From Demequina sp. (GTDB lineage Bacteria > Actinomycetota > Actinomycetes > Actinomycetales > Demequinaceae), in assembly GCF_016278775.1 (NCBI RefSeq), contig NZ_JADQBF010000013.1, positions 102,402 through 166,401 of the forward strand: 64,000 nt of DNA, written 5' to 3'. This document shows, piece by piece, positions 47,423 through 57,215 of this stretch. Under the pieces are notes generated by a model. That model was not told the origin of the DNA, did not search any database, and was given only the letters and a program-made list of their open reading frames with translations. The stretch's first letter is position 1. Each line of letters opens with the position of its first letter. Made by a program: the position numbers and the translations under genes.

Positions 47423-48982
47423 CTAGTCAGAACTGGACTCCACAAGGCGGTTAGCGCGCGCCACCGCCTTCAACATCGCTGCGGCCTTGTCGCGAGTCTC
47501 TTGTGCCTCGGTAGCAGGCACGGAGTCCGCCACGATACCGGCACCGGCCTGGACGTGCGCCACGCCCGCCTTGATCACCGCCGTGCGAATGGCAATTGCG
47601 AGGTCCATGTTTCCTGCAAAGTCGAAGTAGCCTACGGCGCCACCATAGAAGCCCCTGCGCACGGTCTCAAGCTCATCGATGAGCGCGATGGCCCTGGGCT
47701 TGGGTGCTCCCGAGAGGGTGCCAGCGGGAAACGTGGCAATGAAGGCATCGAAAGCGCTTGAGTGATGCTCGAGTTCGCCCACCACGGTGGAACAGATGTG
47801 CATGACATGGCTGTAGCGATTGACGGCCATGAACTCGACGACCTCGACCGAAGTGGGCACGCAGACCTTGACGAGGTCGTTGCGCGACAAGTCCACGAGC
47901 ATGACGTGTTCGGCGACCTCCTTGGGGTCCGCCAGCAGCTCAATCTCCAGCGCCTTGTCCGCCTCCGGGGTGACCCCGCGCGGTCGGGACCCGGCGATCG
48001 GGTACGTCAGCACCGCCCGCTCCTTCACGGTCACCAGGGACTCGGGGCTGGCGCCGACGATCGCGAAGGACCTACCGTCGGCGTCCTCGCACTCCACGTA
48101 GTACATGTAGGGACTGGGGTTGAGCGTGCGGAGCACGCGATACACGTCGAGAGCCGAAGCCCCGCATTCGGCGTCGAAGCGTTGGGCTGGCACCACTTGG
48201 AAGACCTCGCCGTCGCGGATGGCCTCCTTCGCGTACTTGACCATCTTCTCGTACTCGCCCACCTGGGACCGAGACGTCACCTCGCCCTCTGGCGCGGACG
48301 CGTCGATTGCCATGGTGCGAAGCCGCGGGGCGGCAGCCAAGGCGGCCTCCATCGCGTCGATGCGGGCGATGGCGGACGCGTACGCCTCGTCGATGCCCGT
48401 CGGCCTGGCGTCGGTATTGACGGCGTTGGCCACCAACCACACCGAGCCATCGACGTGATCGAGGACCGCCAGATCGGTGGCGAGCAGCAGGTGCGCGTCA
48501 GGGAGATCGAGCTCTCGCACGGCGTCGGCTGGCAACGTGGGTTCCCACTGGCGCACGATGTCCCAACCGAGCGCACCGACAAGTCCGCCCGTCAGCGGCG
48601 GCAGGCCTGGTATCTGCTCAGAGGCGAGCACCTCAAGGGCTTGCCTGATGGTCTCCAGAGGGGCTCCATCGTCGAGGCCTGCGGGAACGTCTCCCGTCCA
48701 CCGTGCGGTGTCTCCCATCACAGTGAGGGCCGCTTGGGAGCGCACGCCCACAAACGAGTACCGAGAACGCGAGCCGTCTGGCTGGGCCGATTCGAGAATG
48801 AAGGTGCCCGGCCGTGACGCTCCGAGTGCCGCGTAGACGGCGACAGGGGTCCAACCGTCCCCGAGCAGGCGGCGTGCCACCGGCACGACGCGGTGCGTCC
48901 GTCCGAGAGCCACGAACTCTTCGCGAGAGGGCCACGTGTCGCCCCAATCGAGCGCAGGGGCTGAAATGGGAGAAGGCGTCAC
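47423..48982 (-). CDS. trpE: Anthranilate synthase component I
   Basis: This 519-residue enzyme makes anthranilate from chorismate with ammonia from TrpG. The N-terminal domain holds [17 protein letters not shown], where the LES part belongs to the tryptophan feedback site. The C-terminal chorismate domain contains [39 protein letters not shown] (split) and [11 protein letters not shown]. No trpG or trpD lies in the window. The GTG start overlaps hisI by four bases, coupling the His and Trp pathways. Feedback inhibition by tryptophan is expected. Confidence 0.95.
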   Translation of the reverse strand: MTPSPISAPALDWGDTWPSREEFVALGRTHRVVPVARRLLGDGWTPVAVYAALGASRPGTFILESAQPDGSRSRYSFVGVRSQAALTVMGDTARWTGDVPAGLDDGAPLETIRQALEVLASEQIPGLPPLTGGLVGALGWDIVRQWEPTLPADAVRELDLPDAHLLLATDLAVLDHVDGSVWLVANAVNTDARPTGIDEAYASAIARIDAMEAALAAAPRLRTMAIDASAPEGEVTSRSQVGEYEKMVKYAKEAIRDGEVFQVVPAQRFDAECGASALDVYRVLRTLNPSPYMYYVECEDADGRSFAIVGASPESLVTVKERAVLTYPIAGSRPRGVTPEADKALEIELLADPKEVAEHVMLVDLSRNDLVKVCVPTSVEVVEFMAVNRYSHVMHICSTVVGELEHHSSAFDAFIATFPAGTLSGAPKPRAIALIDELETVRRGFYGGAVGYFDFAGNMDLAIAIRTAVIKAGVAHVQAGAGIVADSVPATEAQETRDKAAAMLKAVARANRLVESSSD

Positions 48983-49338
48983 TGCGTGGCCTCCTCACCG
49001 AGTTCGAGTGGTCCACCTTCGTCGAAACAGGAGTCCTTGCCGGTGTGGCACGCTCCCCCAGTCTGCTCAACCGTCAGCAATACGGCATCGCCGTCGCAAT
49101 CCAGTTCGGCGCTGACCACGTGCTGAACGTTGCCAGAGGTCTCGCCCTTGCGCCAGATCTGTTGGCGGCTTCGGCTGAAGTACACGCCGCGCCGCGTGCG
49201 CAGCGTCTCCTCGAGCGCGTCGTCGTTCATCCACGCCACCATTAGGACTCGCCGCGTCGCGGCATCCTGCACCACGGCGCACACGAGGCCGGCCTCATCA
49301 CGCTTGAGTCGCTTGGCGATCCGCTCGTCCATCGGCAT
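48979..49338 (-). CDS. hisI: Phosphoribosyl-AMP cyclohydrolase
   Basis: This 119-residue enzyme opens the PR-AMP ring in histidine synthesis. It has [16 protein letters not shown], the [15 protein letters not shown] segment, the metal-binding DCDGDAVL and the zinc cysteines in [12 protein letters not shown]. No HisE domain is fused. The start is ATG at 49338, or the ATG two codons on. It overlaps trpE by four bases and follows the ABC exporter gene by 36 bases. AAGGAT seven bases upstream may be a ribosome site or a -10 box. Confidence 0.95.
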   Translation of the reverse strand: MPMDERIAKRLKRDEAGLVCAVVQDAATRRVLMVAWMNDDALEETLRTRRGVYFSRSRQQIWRKGETSGNVQHVVSAELDCDGDAVLLTVEQTGGACHTGKDSCFDEGGPLELGEEATQ

Positions 49339-49374
49339 GGCGCCTATCCTTCCACGCCGTCCGCCACCTGGACG

Positions 49375-51186
49375 TCAGTCGCGCGTCTGGGCCACCCACG
49401 CGCGGTGGAGGCGCGCGTAGGGACCGTCGGCGGCCACGAGTTCGTCGTGCGGTCCGAGTTCGACGAGTTCACCACTGTCCATCACGGCGACGATGTCTGC
49501 CCGTTCAGCGGTGGACAACCGGTGGGCGATGACGACGCTGGTGCGCCCCTTCATGAGCAGTTCAAGCGCGCGCGAGATTCGCAACTCTGTGGCTGGGTCT
49601 ACGGCCGAAGTGGCCTCGTCGAGAATGAGCACATCCGGGTCGCGCAGGTACGCCCTCGCGATGCCGATGAGTTGCCGCTCGCCTGCGCTCAGGAGCTCTC
49701 CCCTCGCTCCCACCTGAGTGTCGAGCCCATGAGCGGTCGTCTCAAGCCAAGGCTCGAGTCCGAGCTCGACGAACGCGGCCCGCGCCGCCTCCCGCAGGCC
49801 GTCAGGGTCCGTGTCGGGACGCGCATACAGCAAGTTGTCGAGCACGCTCCCTTCAAACAGGAACCCTTCTTGAGGAACCACGGCGAGTCGCGAACGCAGT
49901 TGCTTGAAGCTGACGTCGCGCACGTCGACGCCTCCCACCCTGATCTCGCCAGACGTGGGGTCGAAGAACCGCGACAACAAGCGCGCGAGCGAGGTCTTGC
50001 CGGAGCCCGTCTGTCCGACGAGCGCGAGCCTCTTGCCTGCCGGGACGGTGAGCGAAATGCCCTTCAGGACCTCTTCGTCGTCGTCATACGTGAGCCGCAC
50101 GGAGTCGACGGTGAGGTCCACCTCTCCGTCGGGAATCGGTGTGGGTGTCGTGGGCTCTGCAACGGTAGTGGGCGCGTCCACAAGTTCAATGACGCGTTGC
50201 CATCCGACCATGGCGCGCTGCATCTCGGCGAGCATCTCGATGATCCACATGAGGGGCCCTGAGAACATGTAGACGAGCAGCGCGAAGGCAGCGACCGTGC
50301 CCACCGACAGGTCGCCCCTGACGCCCAAGGCGGTGCCGACGACGAGCGCGGCCCCCGTCGCAAAGGACTGGCCGAAAGCGGTCATGGAGAAGCTCGCCGA
50401 CGCCAGCCACGAGGCGCGGCGCTCTCGTTGCGCGATCCCGTCGATCTCGTCGCGAAGCTTCGTCCTCATCCGCTCCTGAACGCCGTAGGAACGGATCGTC
50501 GCGACACCCACGAGCTGCTCCGAGGTGCGGCCCAGCAGGTCAGCCATGCGGGCCCTGATGTCCGAGAATGCGCGCCGGATGACGGGCTGGATTCTCAGGG
50601 TCACGACCAGTAGCGGGACGTAGCAGCCGACCACCACGAGGGCAAGTTGCCACGAGTACAGGGCCATCACGACGAAGACCACGGTGGACTCCATGGCGGC
50701 CACCACCATGCCCGCACCCGTCCACTGCATCAGGTCGCGCATGGTGTCTACGTCGCCCGTCACGCGGGAGACGTAACGCCCGCGCTGCTCGGAGTTCTGG
50801 GTGAGCACCGACAGCCGGTGCACATTGTGGAAGGCGCGCTTGCGTAGCGTCGCCAGCCCCGCCTCGGCGGCGATCACCATGCGGCGGCGTACTCGCCATT
50901 CGACGAGCATCGAAATGACCACGACGACGGCCCCGCCTGCGACGAGCCAGTGCACCAGGTTGACGTTGACGCCAGCCTCTGCGAGGAGGCCATCGTCCGT
51001 GACGCGTTGGGTGAGGTACGGGATCGTGGCACGCGCCGACGCCGCCACCAGGGCAAGCAACAACGTCACCCCCAGGCCCTTGCGGAGTTCTGGGGAGATG
51101 GCGAAACCGCGCGAGAAGGTTTGGCGCACGCCCATGCGTGCCTCATCGTCCTGCGCGGCCGCCGCGCCTGGAGCGGTGGTGCTCAT
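49375..51186 (-). CDS. ABC exporter, catalytically complete half (heterodimer)
   Basis: This 603-residue half-transporter has six membrane helices (about 35-330) fused to an ATPase domain. Walker A is LVGQTGSGKTS, Walker B is VLILDEATSAVD with the catalytic Glu, and the H-loop is IAHR. Its signature is altered to LSAGERQ instead of LSGGQ. It overlaps the second half-transporter by four bases. The paired asymmetry suggests a heterodimeric exporter of the BmrCD/TM287-288 kind. The substrate is unknown; peptide or drug export is possible. Confidence 0.92.
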   Translation of the reverse strand: MSTTAPGAAAAQDDEARMGVRQTFSRGFAISPELRKGLGVTLLLALVAASARATIPYLTQRVTDDGLLAEAGVNVNLVHWLVAGGAVVVVISMLVEWRVRRRMVIAAEAGLATLRKRAFHNVHRLSVLTQNSEQRGRYVSRVTGDVDTMRDLMQWTGAGMVVAAMESTVVFVVMALYSWQLALVVVGCYVPLLVVTLRIQPVIRRAFSDIRARMADLLGRTSEQLVGVATIRSYGVQERMRTKLRDEIDGIAQRERRASWLASASFSMTAFGQSFATGAALVVGTALGVRGDLSVGTVAAFALLVYMFSGPLMWIIEMLAEMQRAMVGWQRVIELVDAPTTVAEPTTPTPIPDGEVDLTVDSVRLTYDDDEEVLKGISLTVPAGKRLALVGQTGSGKTSLARLLSRFFDPTSGEIRVGGVDVRDVSFKQLRSRLAVVPQEGFLFEGSVLDNLLYARPDTDPDGLREAARAAFVELGLEPWLETTAHGLDTQVGARGELLSAGERQLIGIARAYLRDPDVLILDEATSAVDPATELRISRALELLMKGRTSVVIAHRLSTAERADIVAVMDSGELVELGPHDELVAADGPYARLHRAWVAQTRD

Positions 51187-53045
51187 GACACCTCACCTGC
51201 CTCGTCTCGCCTTTGCTGCGAGTCGATCTCGTACGCGGTCACGAGTTCCCGGTAGCCCGGATCACGGGCCAGCAGTTCCCGGTGGGAACCGGCGTCAACG
51301 ACGGTGCCGTCGTGCACGTGGATCACCCTGTCCGCCAGCACAATCGATGCCAGCCGGTAGGCGATGAGGAGCACGGTGGGTCCCGCGCCATCGGCTCGCA
51401 ACGCGGCCAGGATCTGCTGCTCCACGCCTGGGTCGACCGCCGACGTCGCATCGTCGAGCACCAGCACGCGCGGTTCCCGCACCAGCGCCCTGGCGATCGC
51501 GATGCGCTGCCGTTGACCACCGGACAGGTTCATTCCCCGTTCCTCGAGGGTGGCGTCCAGACCGGTGCCGTGGTGGTTGAGACCGCTCACCAGGTCGTCC
51601 ACTGCGGCACGACGCAAGGCCGTCCACACGTCGTCGTCAGAGAAATCCTCTCCCAAGGTGATGTTCTCGCGCACCGTGCCCGCAAACACGAAGGCCGTCT
51701 GTGGCACTAGCGCCACGTGACTGCCGAGCGCCTGGACCACCTGGATGTCAGTGTGGTCGATCAGTACCTCGCCGCCAACGGCGCGGGATAGCCGCGCTGC
51801 AGCGAGAGCGACCGTGGTCTTGCCAGCACCCGTCGCGCCCACCAAAGCGGTCACGGTCCCCGGGTGAAGTTCGAGCGAGACGTCCCGCACGATGATGACT
51901 GGCTCTCCGTCGCCGTCGTCCGCCGCGACGTGCGCCGACTTGAAGGCGATGTGCCCCGCACCCTCGCGCGGAACGGACACGTGACCCGGCTCGTCGACCT
52001 CTGTCGCGGCCGCAGAAATCCGCGCGATGCGCTGGAAGGACACCAGAGCGGAAGGCATCTGCCCGAGCACCCACCCCACACCGCGAATCGGGACGGCCAT
52101 GAGCGCCAACAGGTAGATCGCGGTGACCACGTCTCCGACTGATACGGCACCAGCCGCGGCCCTGTGCGCCCCCACCACCATGATGGCGAGGGAACTGAGC
52201 GGCACCATGGCGTCCATGAGTGGCTCAAACCAGCTTGAGACGGCTCCGACCCGCGTGTCGGCGTCGCGGAGTCCATCGACCTTGGAGGCAAACCGACTCG
52301 ACTCGCGCGCCTCGGCGCCCAACGCCTTCACGACGGTGCCGCCTTCGAAGGACTCGTGCGCGATGTTTGATACCTCGGCGCGCAGGCTCTGGCCCGCATC
52401 CCACAGCGGGCTGATGACCCTCTCGTACACGACGTTGATGACCAGGATCGCCGGAACGACGGTCATGGCGGTGAGTGCCATCCACTCGTCCATGATGACC
52501 AGCCGGTAGCCCGCCGCGATCATCATCGTAAAGGAGCCCACGGTGAAGGCCAACGGGTGCAAGGGGTTGGTCGCGGTCTCCGAGTCGGATGACATCGCCG
52601 ACAGCATCCTGCCCGCAGGGTTCGCGCGATGCCAACCAAGTGGCAATGCCGCAATTGCGTCGGCGACGACGGTGCGGTGCCTGGCACCCACGGTGGCCAC
52701 GGCGCCTCCTTGGACGCCGCGCCGAATCACGATGAGCACGGCGTTCATCAGGCCGATGCCCACAAACACGGCGCCCGCGATCATCACTGCGGTACCTGGG
52801 TCTTGGGTGCGCTCACCCCACCAACCTCGAATCGGCTCACCGCCGATGGCCGGAATGACAACCTGATCGACGATCAGGCCGAGTACCGACCCAAACACGA
52901 CAGTCAGGACGCCAAACACTCCGGCGGCGCCGATGGAAAGGCCAAAACGACCGGGAGATGTGCGCAGGGCGTGACCGAGAACGTGCAGCGACTTAGCGGC
53001 GTAAGACCCGCTCAGTTCGTATTCGGCCCGCCGAGCCCCTTTCAC
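51183..53045 (-). CDS. ABC exporter, degenerate half (heterodimer)
   Basis: This 620-residue half-transporter has six membrane helices (about 30-340) and an ATPase domain with Walker [12 protein letters not shown] and a consensus signature LSGGQRQ. Its Walker B ends [12 protein letters not shown], with Asp replacing the catalytic Glu, and the H-loop reads IAYR, with Tyr replacing His. It should form the non-hydrolysing site, complemented by the partner at 49375. GTG start, overlapping hisF by four bases, so it is translated as part of the hisF unit. Confidence 0.92.
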   Translation of the reverse strand: MKGARRAEYELSGSYAAKSLHVLGHALRTSPGRFGLSIGAAGVFGVLTVVFGSVLGLIVDQVVIPAIGGEPIRGWWGERTQDPGTAVMIAGAVFVGIGLMNAVLIVIRRGVQGGAVATVGARHRTVVADAIAALPLGWHRANPAGRMLSAMSSDSETATNPLHPLAFTVGSFTMMIAAGYRLVIMDEWMALTAMTVVPAILVINVVYERVISPLWDAGQSLRAEVSNIAHESFEGGTVVKALGAEARESSRFASKVDGLRDADTRVGAVSSWFEPLMDAMVPLSSLAIMVVGAHRAAAGAVSVGDVVTAIYLLALMAVPIRGVGWVLGQMPSALVSFQRIARISAAATEVDEPGHVSVPREGAGHIAFKSAHVAADDGDGEPVIIVRDVSLELHPGTVTALVGATGAGKTTVALAAARLSRAVGGEVLIDHTDIQVVQALGSHVALVPQTAFVFAGTVRENITLGEDFSDDDVWTALRRAAVDDLVSGLNHHGTGLDATLEERGMNLSGGQRQRIAIARALVREPRVLVLDDATSAVDPGVEQQILAALRADGAGPTVLLIAYRLASIVLADRVIHVHDGTVVDAGSHRELLARDPGYRELVTAYEIDSQQRRDEAGEVS

Positions 53046-53812
53046 CTGACCGCGATGCCGGCGGAGCGCATCGCATGCTTCACGTCATCTATCGAGAGCG
53101 TCCCAAAGTGGAACACGCTCGCGGCAAGAACGGCGTCGGCGCCCGCTTGCGCGGCCGCGACAAAGTCCTCCGGGCGGCCAGCGCCCCCGGAGGCAACCAG
53201 TGGTATGGAGACCACGTCACGCACTTCCTTGATCATCGAGATGTCGAATCCGCCCGTGGTGCCGTCGGCGTCCATCGAGTTGAGCAGGATTTCTCCCGCA
53301 CCCCACTCGGCGCCCTGACGTGCCCACTCGACCGCGTCGATACCTGTGCCTCGGCGCCCGCCGTGAGTGGTGACCTCATATCCAGAAGCCGTCACGGTGT
53401 CGCCCTGACATCGTCGCGCGTCGACGGAGAGAACCAGAACCTGGTTACCAAACCTGCGCGCGATCTCGGAGATGAGCTCCGGCCGCGCGATAGCAGCCGT
53501 GTTAATGCCTACCTTGTCCGCGCCCGCACGCAAGAGAATATCAACATCGTCGGTAGTCCTGATACCGCCGCCAACTGTCAGCGGCACAAAGACTTGGTCA
53601 GCGGTCCTCTTCACCACGTCGTACATGGTCTCGCGTCCCCCTGACGAGGCGGTCACGTCGAGGAAGGTGACCTCGTCTGCCCCCTCGTTCCCATACCGAG
53701 CGGCCAGCTCGACCGGGTCGCCAGCGTCGCGAAGATTGGCGAAATTGACGCCCTTGACCACGCGGCCAGCATCGACGTCAAGGCACGGGATCACGCGCAC
53801 CGCGACGCCCAT
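53042..53812 (-). CDS. hisF: Imidazole glycerol phosphate synthase cyclase subunit
   Basis: This 256-residue TIM barrel closes PRFAR with ammonia from HisH to give imidazole glycerol phosphate and AICAR. It begins [19 protein letters not shown] (split as RVIPCLDVD and GRVVKGVNF), with catalytic Asp12; the second catalytic Asp is in [10 protein letters not shown]-terminal [15 protein letters not shown] is typical. ATG at 53812 overlaps the FKBP gene stop by one base; a longer frame has no similarity. Other his genes except hisI are outside the window. Confidence 0.96.
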   Translation of the reverse strand: MGVAVRVIPCLDVDAGRVVKGVNFANLRDAGDPVELAARYGNEGADEVTFLDVTASSGGRETMYDVVKRTADQVFVPLTVGGGIRTTDDVDILLRAGADKVGINTAAIARPELISEIARRFGNQVLVLSVDARRCQGDTVTASGYEVTTHGGRRGTGIDAVEWARQGAEWGAGEILLNSMDADGTTGGFDISMIKEVRDVVSIPLVASGGAGRPEDFVAAAQAGADAVLAASVFHFGTLSIDDVKHAMRSAGIAVR

Positions 53813-54726
53813 CAGGTCTCCTGGTTCCACACGTCGAGGATGTCGATCACAAAGATGAGGGGCCCTTCGCCCGGGTACGCCCACACCTCCGGCGCCACCA
53901 GCAAGACTTGGGAGCCAGCGGTCTGGTCGATGAGACCCTCGTCGAGTGCGCGCAACAACTTGCCCACGCCCACTTGCCCCTCGAAGGGTGCCTGCTCAGG
54001 TAGCCACGACGTCTGGCGGACGTCACCTGCCTTCCACGACTTGGTGTCCTTCTTCCCATCCGCGCCATAGACCACTTTGATCTGGGCGACGATGAATGAT
54101 CCAGGGACGACTTGCGGTCCATCCCCCTGGACGAGCGTCGCGATCTCCATCTCTGCCAGGTACTCCCCGTCGGGAACCGGGGTGATCTGTGGCTCGCCCG
54201 TCTGCGTCACCTCCACGCCTGGAAGCGTGTCGTCGACCGGAAGCCGCTCCCCGACAGCGTGGTCGGACAGCACGTCTATCACGATCACGATGGCGGGCTC
54301 GTCTTCAAACTCGCCCACGGGTGGTGCGACGGACAGCACGCGGGTCCCGACCCGTGCGGTCAACAGCACCTTGTAGAGGTTGTCGCCCAGCAGTTCCGGA
54401 GCCAGCAGGAACGACCTGGGAAGGCCGTCGTACGTGTTTTCGAGTACCTCGCCCGTCGCAAGCGACTGGACGTACATGTCGAGCAGCAACGACTGCCCGT
54501 CCACCAGCTTCTCGCCGTCTCCTTGCCACATCACCTTCTGTTGACTCTTGGTGAACTCGAGGTCGCCTGGCCAGGCGACCGACGGCGCAAGGGTGTCGGA
54601 CGACCCCACGGTGATCATGGAGATATCGCCGACGGTAGGCGTCGCGGAGGGATCGGTATCGCCGCTGCTGGAGCATGCGGTCAGCAGGAGCGCGGCGGCG
54701 ACCAGCGCGGCCATCAGACGACTCAT
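53812..54726 (-). CDS. FKBP-type peptidyl-prolyl isomerase lipoprotein
   Basis: This 304-residue protein has a lipoprotein signal with lipobox LTAC (Cys18) and an Asp/Thr/Pro linker. Two FKBP-like domains follow: one at about 60-165 that looks degenerate, and one at about 195-300 with [40 protein letters not shown] (split) and [15 protein letters not shown]. It would assist folding of exported proteins at the outer membrane face. I chose ATG at 54726 with GGGAGG upstream. It follows pafA by 40 bases. Confidence 0.88.
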   Translation of the reverse strand: MSRLMAALVAAALLLTACSSSGDTDPSATPTVGDISMITVGSSDTLAPSVAWPGDLEFTKSQQKVMWQGDGEKLVDGQSLLLDMYVQSLATGEVLENTYDGLPRSFLLAPELLGDNLYKVLLTARVGTRVLSVAPPVGEFEDEPAIVIVIDVLSDHAVGERLPVDDTLPGVEVTQTGEPQITPVPDGEYLAEMEIATLVQGDGPQVVPGSFIVAQIKVVYGADGKKDTKSWKAGDVRQTSWLPEQAPFEGQVGVGKLLRALDEGLIDQTAGSQVLLVAPEVWAYPGEGPLIFVIDILDVWNQET

Positions 54727-54766
54727 GATTCCTCCCGACACAGATTCATCAGCATACTGACGAACG

Positions 54767-56173
54767 TCACCCGTCCAGCGACGCCAGGAGAACGTCGACG
54801 CGCTCGTCGAGGTTCCTGAACGGATCCTTCAGGAGGACTGTCCGCGGCTCCGTTCCCGACAACTTCAGGTGGACCCAATCAACCGTGTAGTCCCTGCCAG
54901 ACGCCAGCGCCTCGCGCACAAAACGTCCGCGTAGCGCGGCCCGCGTGGTCGCCGGAGGCTCGGTCGTGGCTCGCACGATGTCCTCTTCTGCCACCACACG
55001 CGACACCAATCCATCCGCCTGCAGTCGGTTGAAAAGGCCCCTGGTGGGCGACACATCGTGGAAGGCCATCTCGAGCCGAGCCAGGCGCGGGTCGTCCAAC
55101 GAGCAGTTCAACCGCTCGCGGTATCGCTCGATGAGCCTGAACTTCACGGCCCACTCAAGCTCCGTCGCAACCTGGGAGTCGTCGCCTGAACGCACCGCCG
55201 CGATTCCGCGCGCCCACAGGTCGAGCACCTGCTCGGTCTCGACGGTTCGCTCAATGACGTCGTCGAGGCGTTCGCGTACCGCAGTCAGGCACGCCTCCTG
55301 GAGGTCGGCACCCGTCATGTGACGCCCGTCGGCCAGCTCCACGGTGGCCGCACCCGTCACGTCGTGCGCGATCGTCCTGATCGCCTGCATCTCGTTGGCG
55401 AGCGCGAGTTCCGGCAACGTGAGTCGCGCCTCGAGGATGCGCAATAGCAGGTCGGTCGATCCCATCTTGAGCCGTGTGGTGGGTTCCACCATCGTGGAGT
55501 CGCCGACGATGACGTGCATCCGGCGGTACAGGTCTGCGTGCGCGTGTGGCTCGTCACGGGTGTTGATCATGGGGCGCGAGCGCGTGGTCGCGGAACTCAT
55601 TCCCTCCCACATGTGGTCGGCACGCGGGGAGAAGCTGTAGTGCGCGCCTTGGGGCGTGCGGGTGATGCAGCCTGAGCCGGTGACGATCTGTCTCGACACG
55701 AAGAAGGGCAACAGCACAGAGGCGAAGGCCTTGAAATCCGCTCGCCTGCGCACCAAGTAGTTCTCGTGACAGCCGTAACTGTTTCCCGCGGAGTCTGTGT
55801 TGTTCTTGTACAGGTAGATCGAGCCCTCGAGCCCGGCCGCCGCGAGCCGGGCCTCGCCCTTCGCGACCAGGTCGTGGACGATCCGCTCCCCTGCCTTGTC
55901 ATACGCAACGATGTCGGTGAGTGAATCGCACTCTGCCGTCGCATATTCGGGGTGCGCGCCCACGTCGATGTAGAGGCGCGAGCCGTTGGTGAGGAACACG
56001 TTGGAAGAACGCCCCCACTCGACCACCGAGTGGAACAGGTGTCCCGCGACCTCCTCGGGAGTCACGGCCCGCGACTGAGGCGCGTCGAAGTGCAGGCCAA
56101 ACTCGGTCTCAAGCCCCATGATCCTGCGCGCCGGGTCAACCTCTTGGGCTGGCGGCACCTCGCCAAACATCAT
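54767..56173 (-). CDS. pafA: Pup--protein ligase PafA
   Basis: This 468-residue glutamine-synthetase-like enzyme joins the C-terminal Glu of Pup to target lysines using ATP. The start of the family domain is IMGLETEFG (residues 18-26) with the metal-binding Glu, followed by WGRSSNVFL, HPEYATAECD, FKNN-like LYKNNTDSAGNSYGCHENYL (split), NTRDEPHA and the C-terminal VDWVHLKL domain. It starts six bases after the pup stop. The prcB and prcA genes that lie here in mycobacteria and streptomycetes are missing. Confidence 0.97.
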   Translation of the reverse strand: MMFGEVPPAQEVDPARRIMGLETEFGLHFDAPQSRAVTPEEVAGHLFHSVVEWGRSSNVFLTNGSRLYIDVGAHPEYATAECDSLTDIVAYDKAGERIVHDLVAKGEARLAAAGLEGSIYLYKNNTDSAGNSYGCHENYLVRRRADFKAFASVLLPFFVSRQIVTGSGCITRTPQGAHYSFSPRADHMWEGMSSATTRSRPMINTRDEPHAHADLYRRMHVIVGDSTMVEPTTRLKMGSTDLLLRILEARLTLPELALANEMQAIRTIAHDVTGAATVELADGRHMTGADLQEACLTAVRERLDDVIERTVETEQVLDLWARGIAAVRSGDDSQVATELEWAVKFRLIERYRERLNCSLDDPRLARLEMAFHDVSPTRGLFNRLQADGLVSRVVAEEDIVRATTEPPATTRAALRGRFVREALASGRDYTVDWVHLKLSGTEPRTVLLKDPFRNLDERVDVLLASLDG

Positions 56174-56179
56174 GCGCGG

Positions 56180-56365
56180 CTACTGCCCGCCCTTTTGCAC
56201 GAACGACCTGACGAACTGCGAGGCGTTCGTCTGGATCGTGTCGTCGATCTCGTCAAGGAGCGAATCGAGCGCGTCGGTGCTCGCTTGAGCGGTGGGGGCG
56301 GCGGGGGCGTCTGGCTCTGGGGCGTCGTCCTCGAAAGGAGACGACGATGAGGTGGTCTGAGGCAT
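56180..56365 (-). CDS. pup: Prokaryotic ubiquitin-like protein Pup
   Basis: This 61-residue, disordered acidic protein is the tag of the pupylation system. The C-terminal half (about 28-57) is the amphipathic segment that pairs with the ARC coiled coil, and the tail ends VQKGGQ. Because it ends with Gln, Dop must first deamidate it to Glu. A TAGGCT box six bases before the ATG suggests a leaderless mRNA. The pup-pafA pair lies together, separated from dop and arc by a gene on the other strand. Confidence 0.97.
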   Translation of the reverse strand: MPQTTSSSSPFEDDAPEPDAPAAPTAQASTDALDSLLDEIDDTIQTNASQFVRSFVQKGGQ

Positions 56366-56371
56366 GGGGCC

Positions 56372-56377
56372 AGCCTA
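56372..56377 (-). promoter_or_regulatory. Leaderless -10 box of pup
   Basis: TAGGCT, six bases, ATG. Full TANNNT match, no ribosome site, at the head of the probable pup-pafA-FKBP-hisF transcript. Confidence 0.65.
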
Positions 56378-56519
56378 ACCCTACGCACGGGGGCCTGCGG
56401 TGGCGCAGTGGCGCCCTCCTACCCGGAAATCGCCCCTTGCGCCACACGCGAAACCGGGTACCGTCACCCTCATCACGGGGTGTGCGCTAGCGCCCCGCAT
56501 CGTTCGCGGGAGGCCACAC

Positions 56520-57215
56520 ATGGCATACCACCTTGACGACACGACTATCTCTCTCGATCGCCTCAAGACGAGGCTGGCTCGCGCGGACCTCATTCCCAGT
56601 CAACTGCTCTTGCGTGATGATATCGACGCGCGTTTCGCCTCCCTGCAGAGCGAGGGCTATTCGAACTTGGCGTTGCTGCGTGACGCGCTACGCGGCTCCA
56701 AGGGGCCCGCCAGGGTGTCCGCTCAAACGTCGGTGCCTGTGGACTATCTGGTGGTACTGAGGCGCGTGATTGAGGGCATGCGCCCCGCACCGGTGGCGCT
56801 CGACTCATTTCCACGGCTGAGCCCCCTTCTCGTGTCATGCCTCGCCGACCACGGCATCCGCGACAGCAAATCGGCCTACGAGACCATGCTCGCCGACGAC
56901 GGCATCGACAACCTCGCCTCGCGCACGGGCCGCGGCATCGACGAACTTCATCACGTGTGGTGCCTTGCCAACGTGTCCCGCATTCAGTGGGTCAGTCCTC
57001 GCGTCGCTACGGCCCTCGTCGCTGCAGGCTACGAGTCCGTCGCACGTGTAGCCGTTGCATCACCAGACAGCCTGTGCGCCGACGTCCAAGAAGCGAACGA
57101 CTCAAACTCGCTCTACAGGGGCAAGGTGGGCGTCAGAGATATGGCGCGGCTGATCGAGTTCGCGGGCTGGCTTGTCGAACTGGAGGGCGCGAACGTCAAG
57201 GAAGCGGGGGCGTGA
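56520..57215 (+). CDS. DUF4332 (helix-hairpin-helix) protein inside the Pup locus
   Basis: This 231-residue soluble protein has a DUF4332-like C-terminal half (about 95-225): FPRLSPLLVSCLADHGI, HHVWCLANVSRIQWVSPRVATALVAAGYESV and a final helix with MARLIEFAGWL (each under 20 if split). These repeats resemble helix-hairpin-helix modules that bind DNA or protein. The N-terminal half is not recognised. ATG at 56520 has GGGAGG upstream. It lies between pup and dop on the opposite strand, and its last 20 bases overlap the dop end. A link to pupylation is only suggested by position. Confidence 0.8.
   Translation: MAYHLDDTTISLDRLKTRLARADLIPSQLLLRDDIDARFASLQSEGYSNLALLRDALRGSKGPARVSAQTSVPVDYLVVLRRVIEGMRPAPVALDSFPRLSPLLVSCLADHGIRDSKSAYETMLADDGIDNLASRTGRGIDELHHVWCLANVSRIQWVSPRVATALVAAGYESVARVAVASPDSLCADVQEANDSNSLYRGKVGVRDMARLIEFAGWLVELEGANVKEAGA

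Noticed and set aside
47423..48982. trpG or trpD fused to or beside trpE
   Set aside because: The 519-residue product ends after the chorismate domain with no glutaminase segment, and the neighbours are hisI and a small membrane gene.
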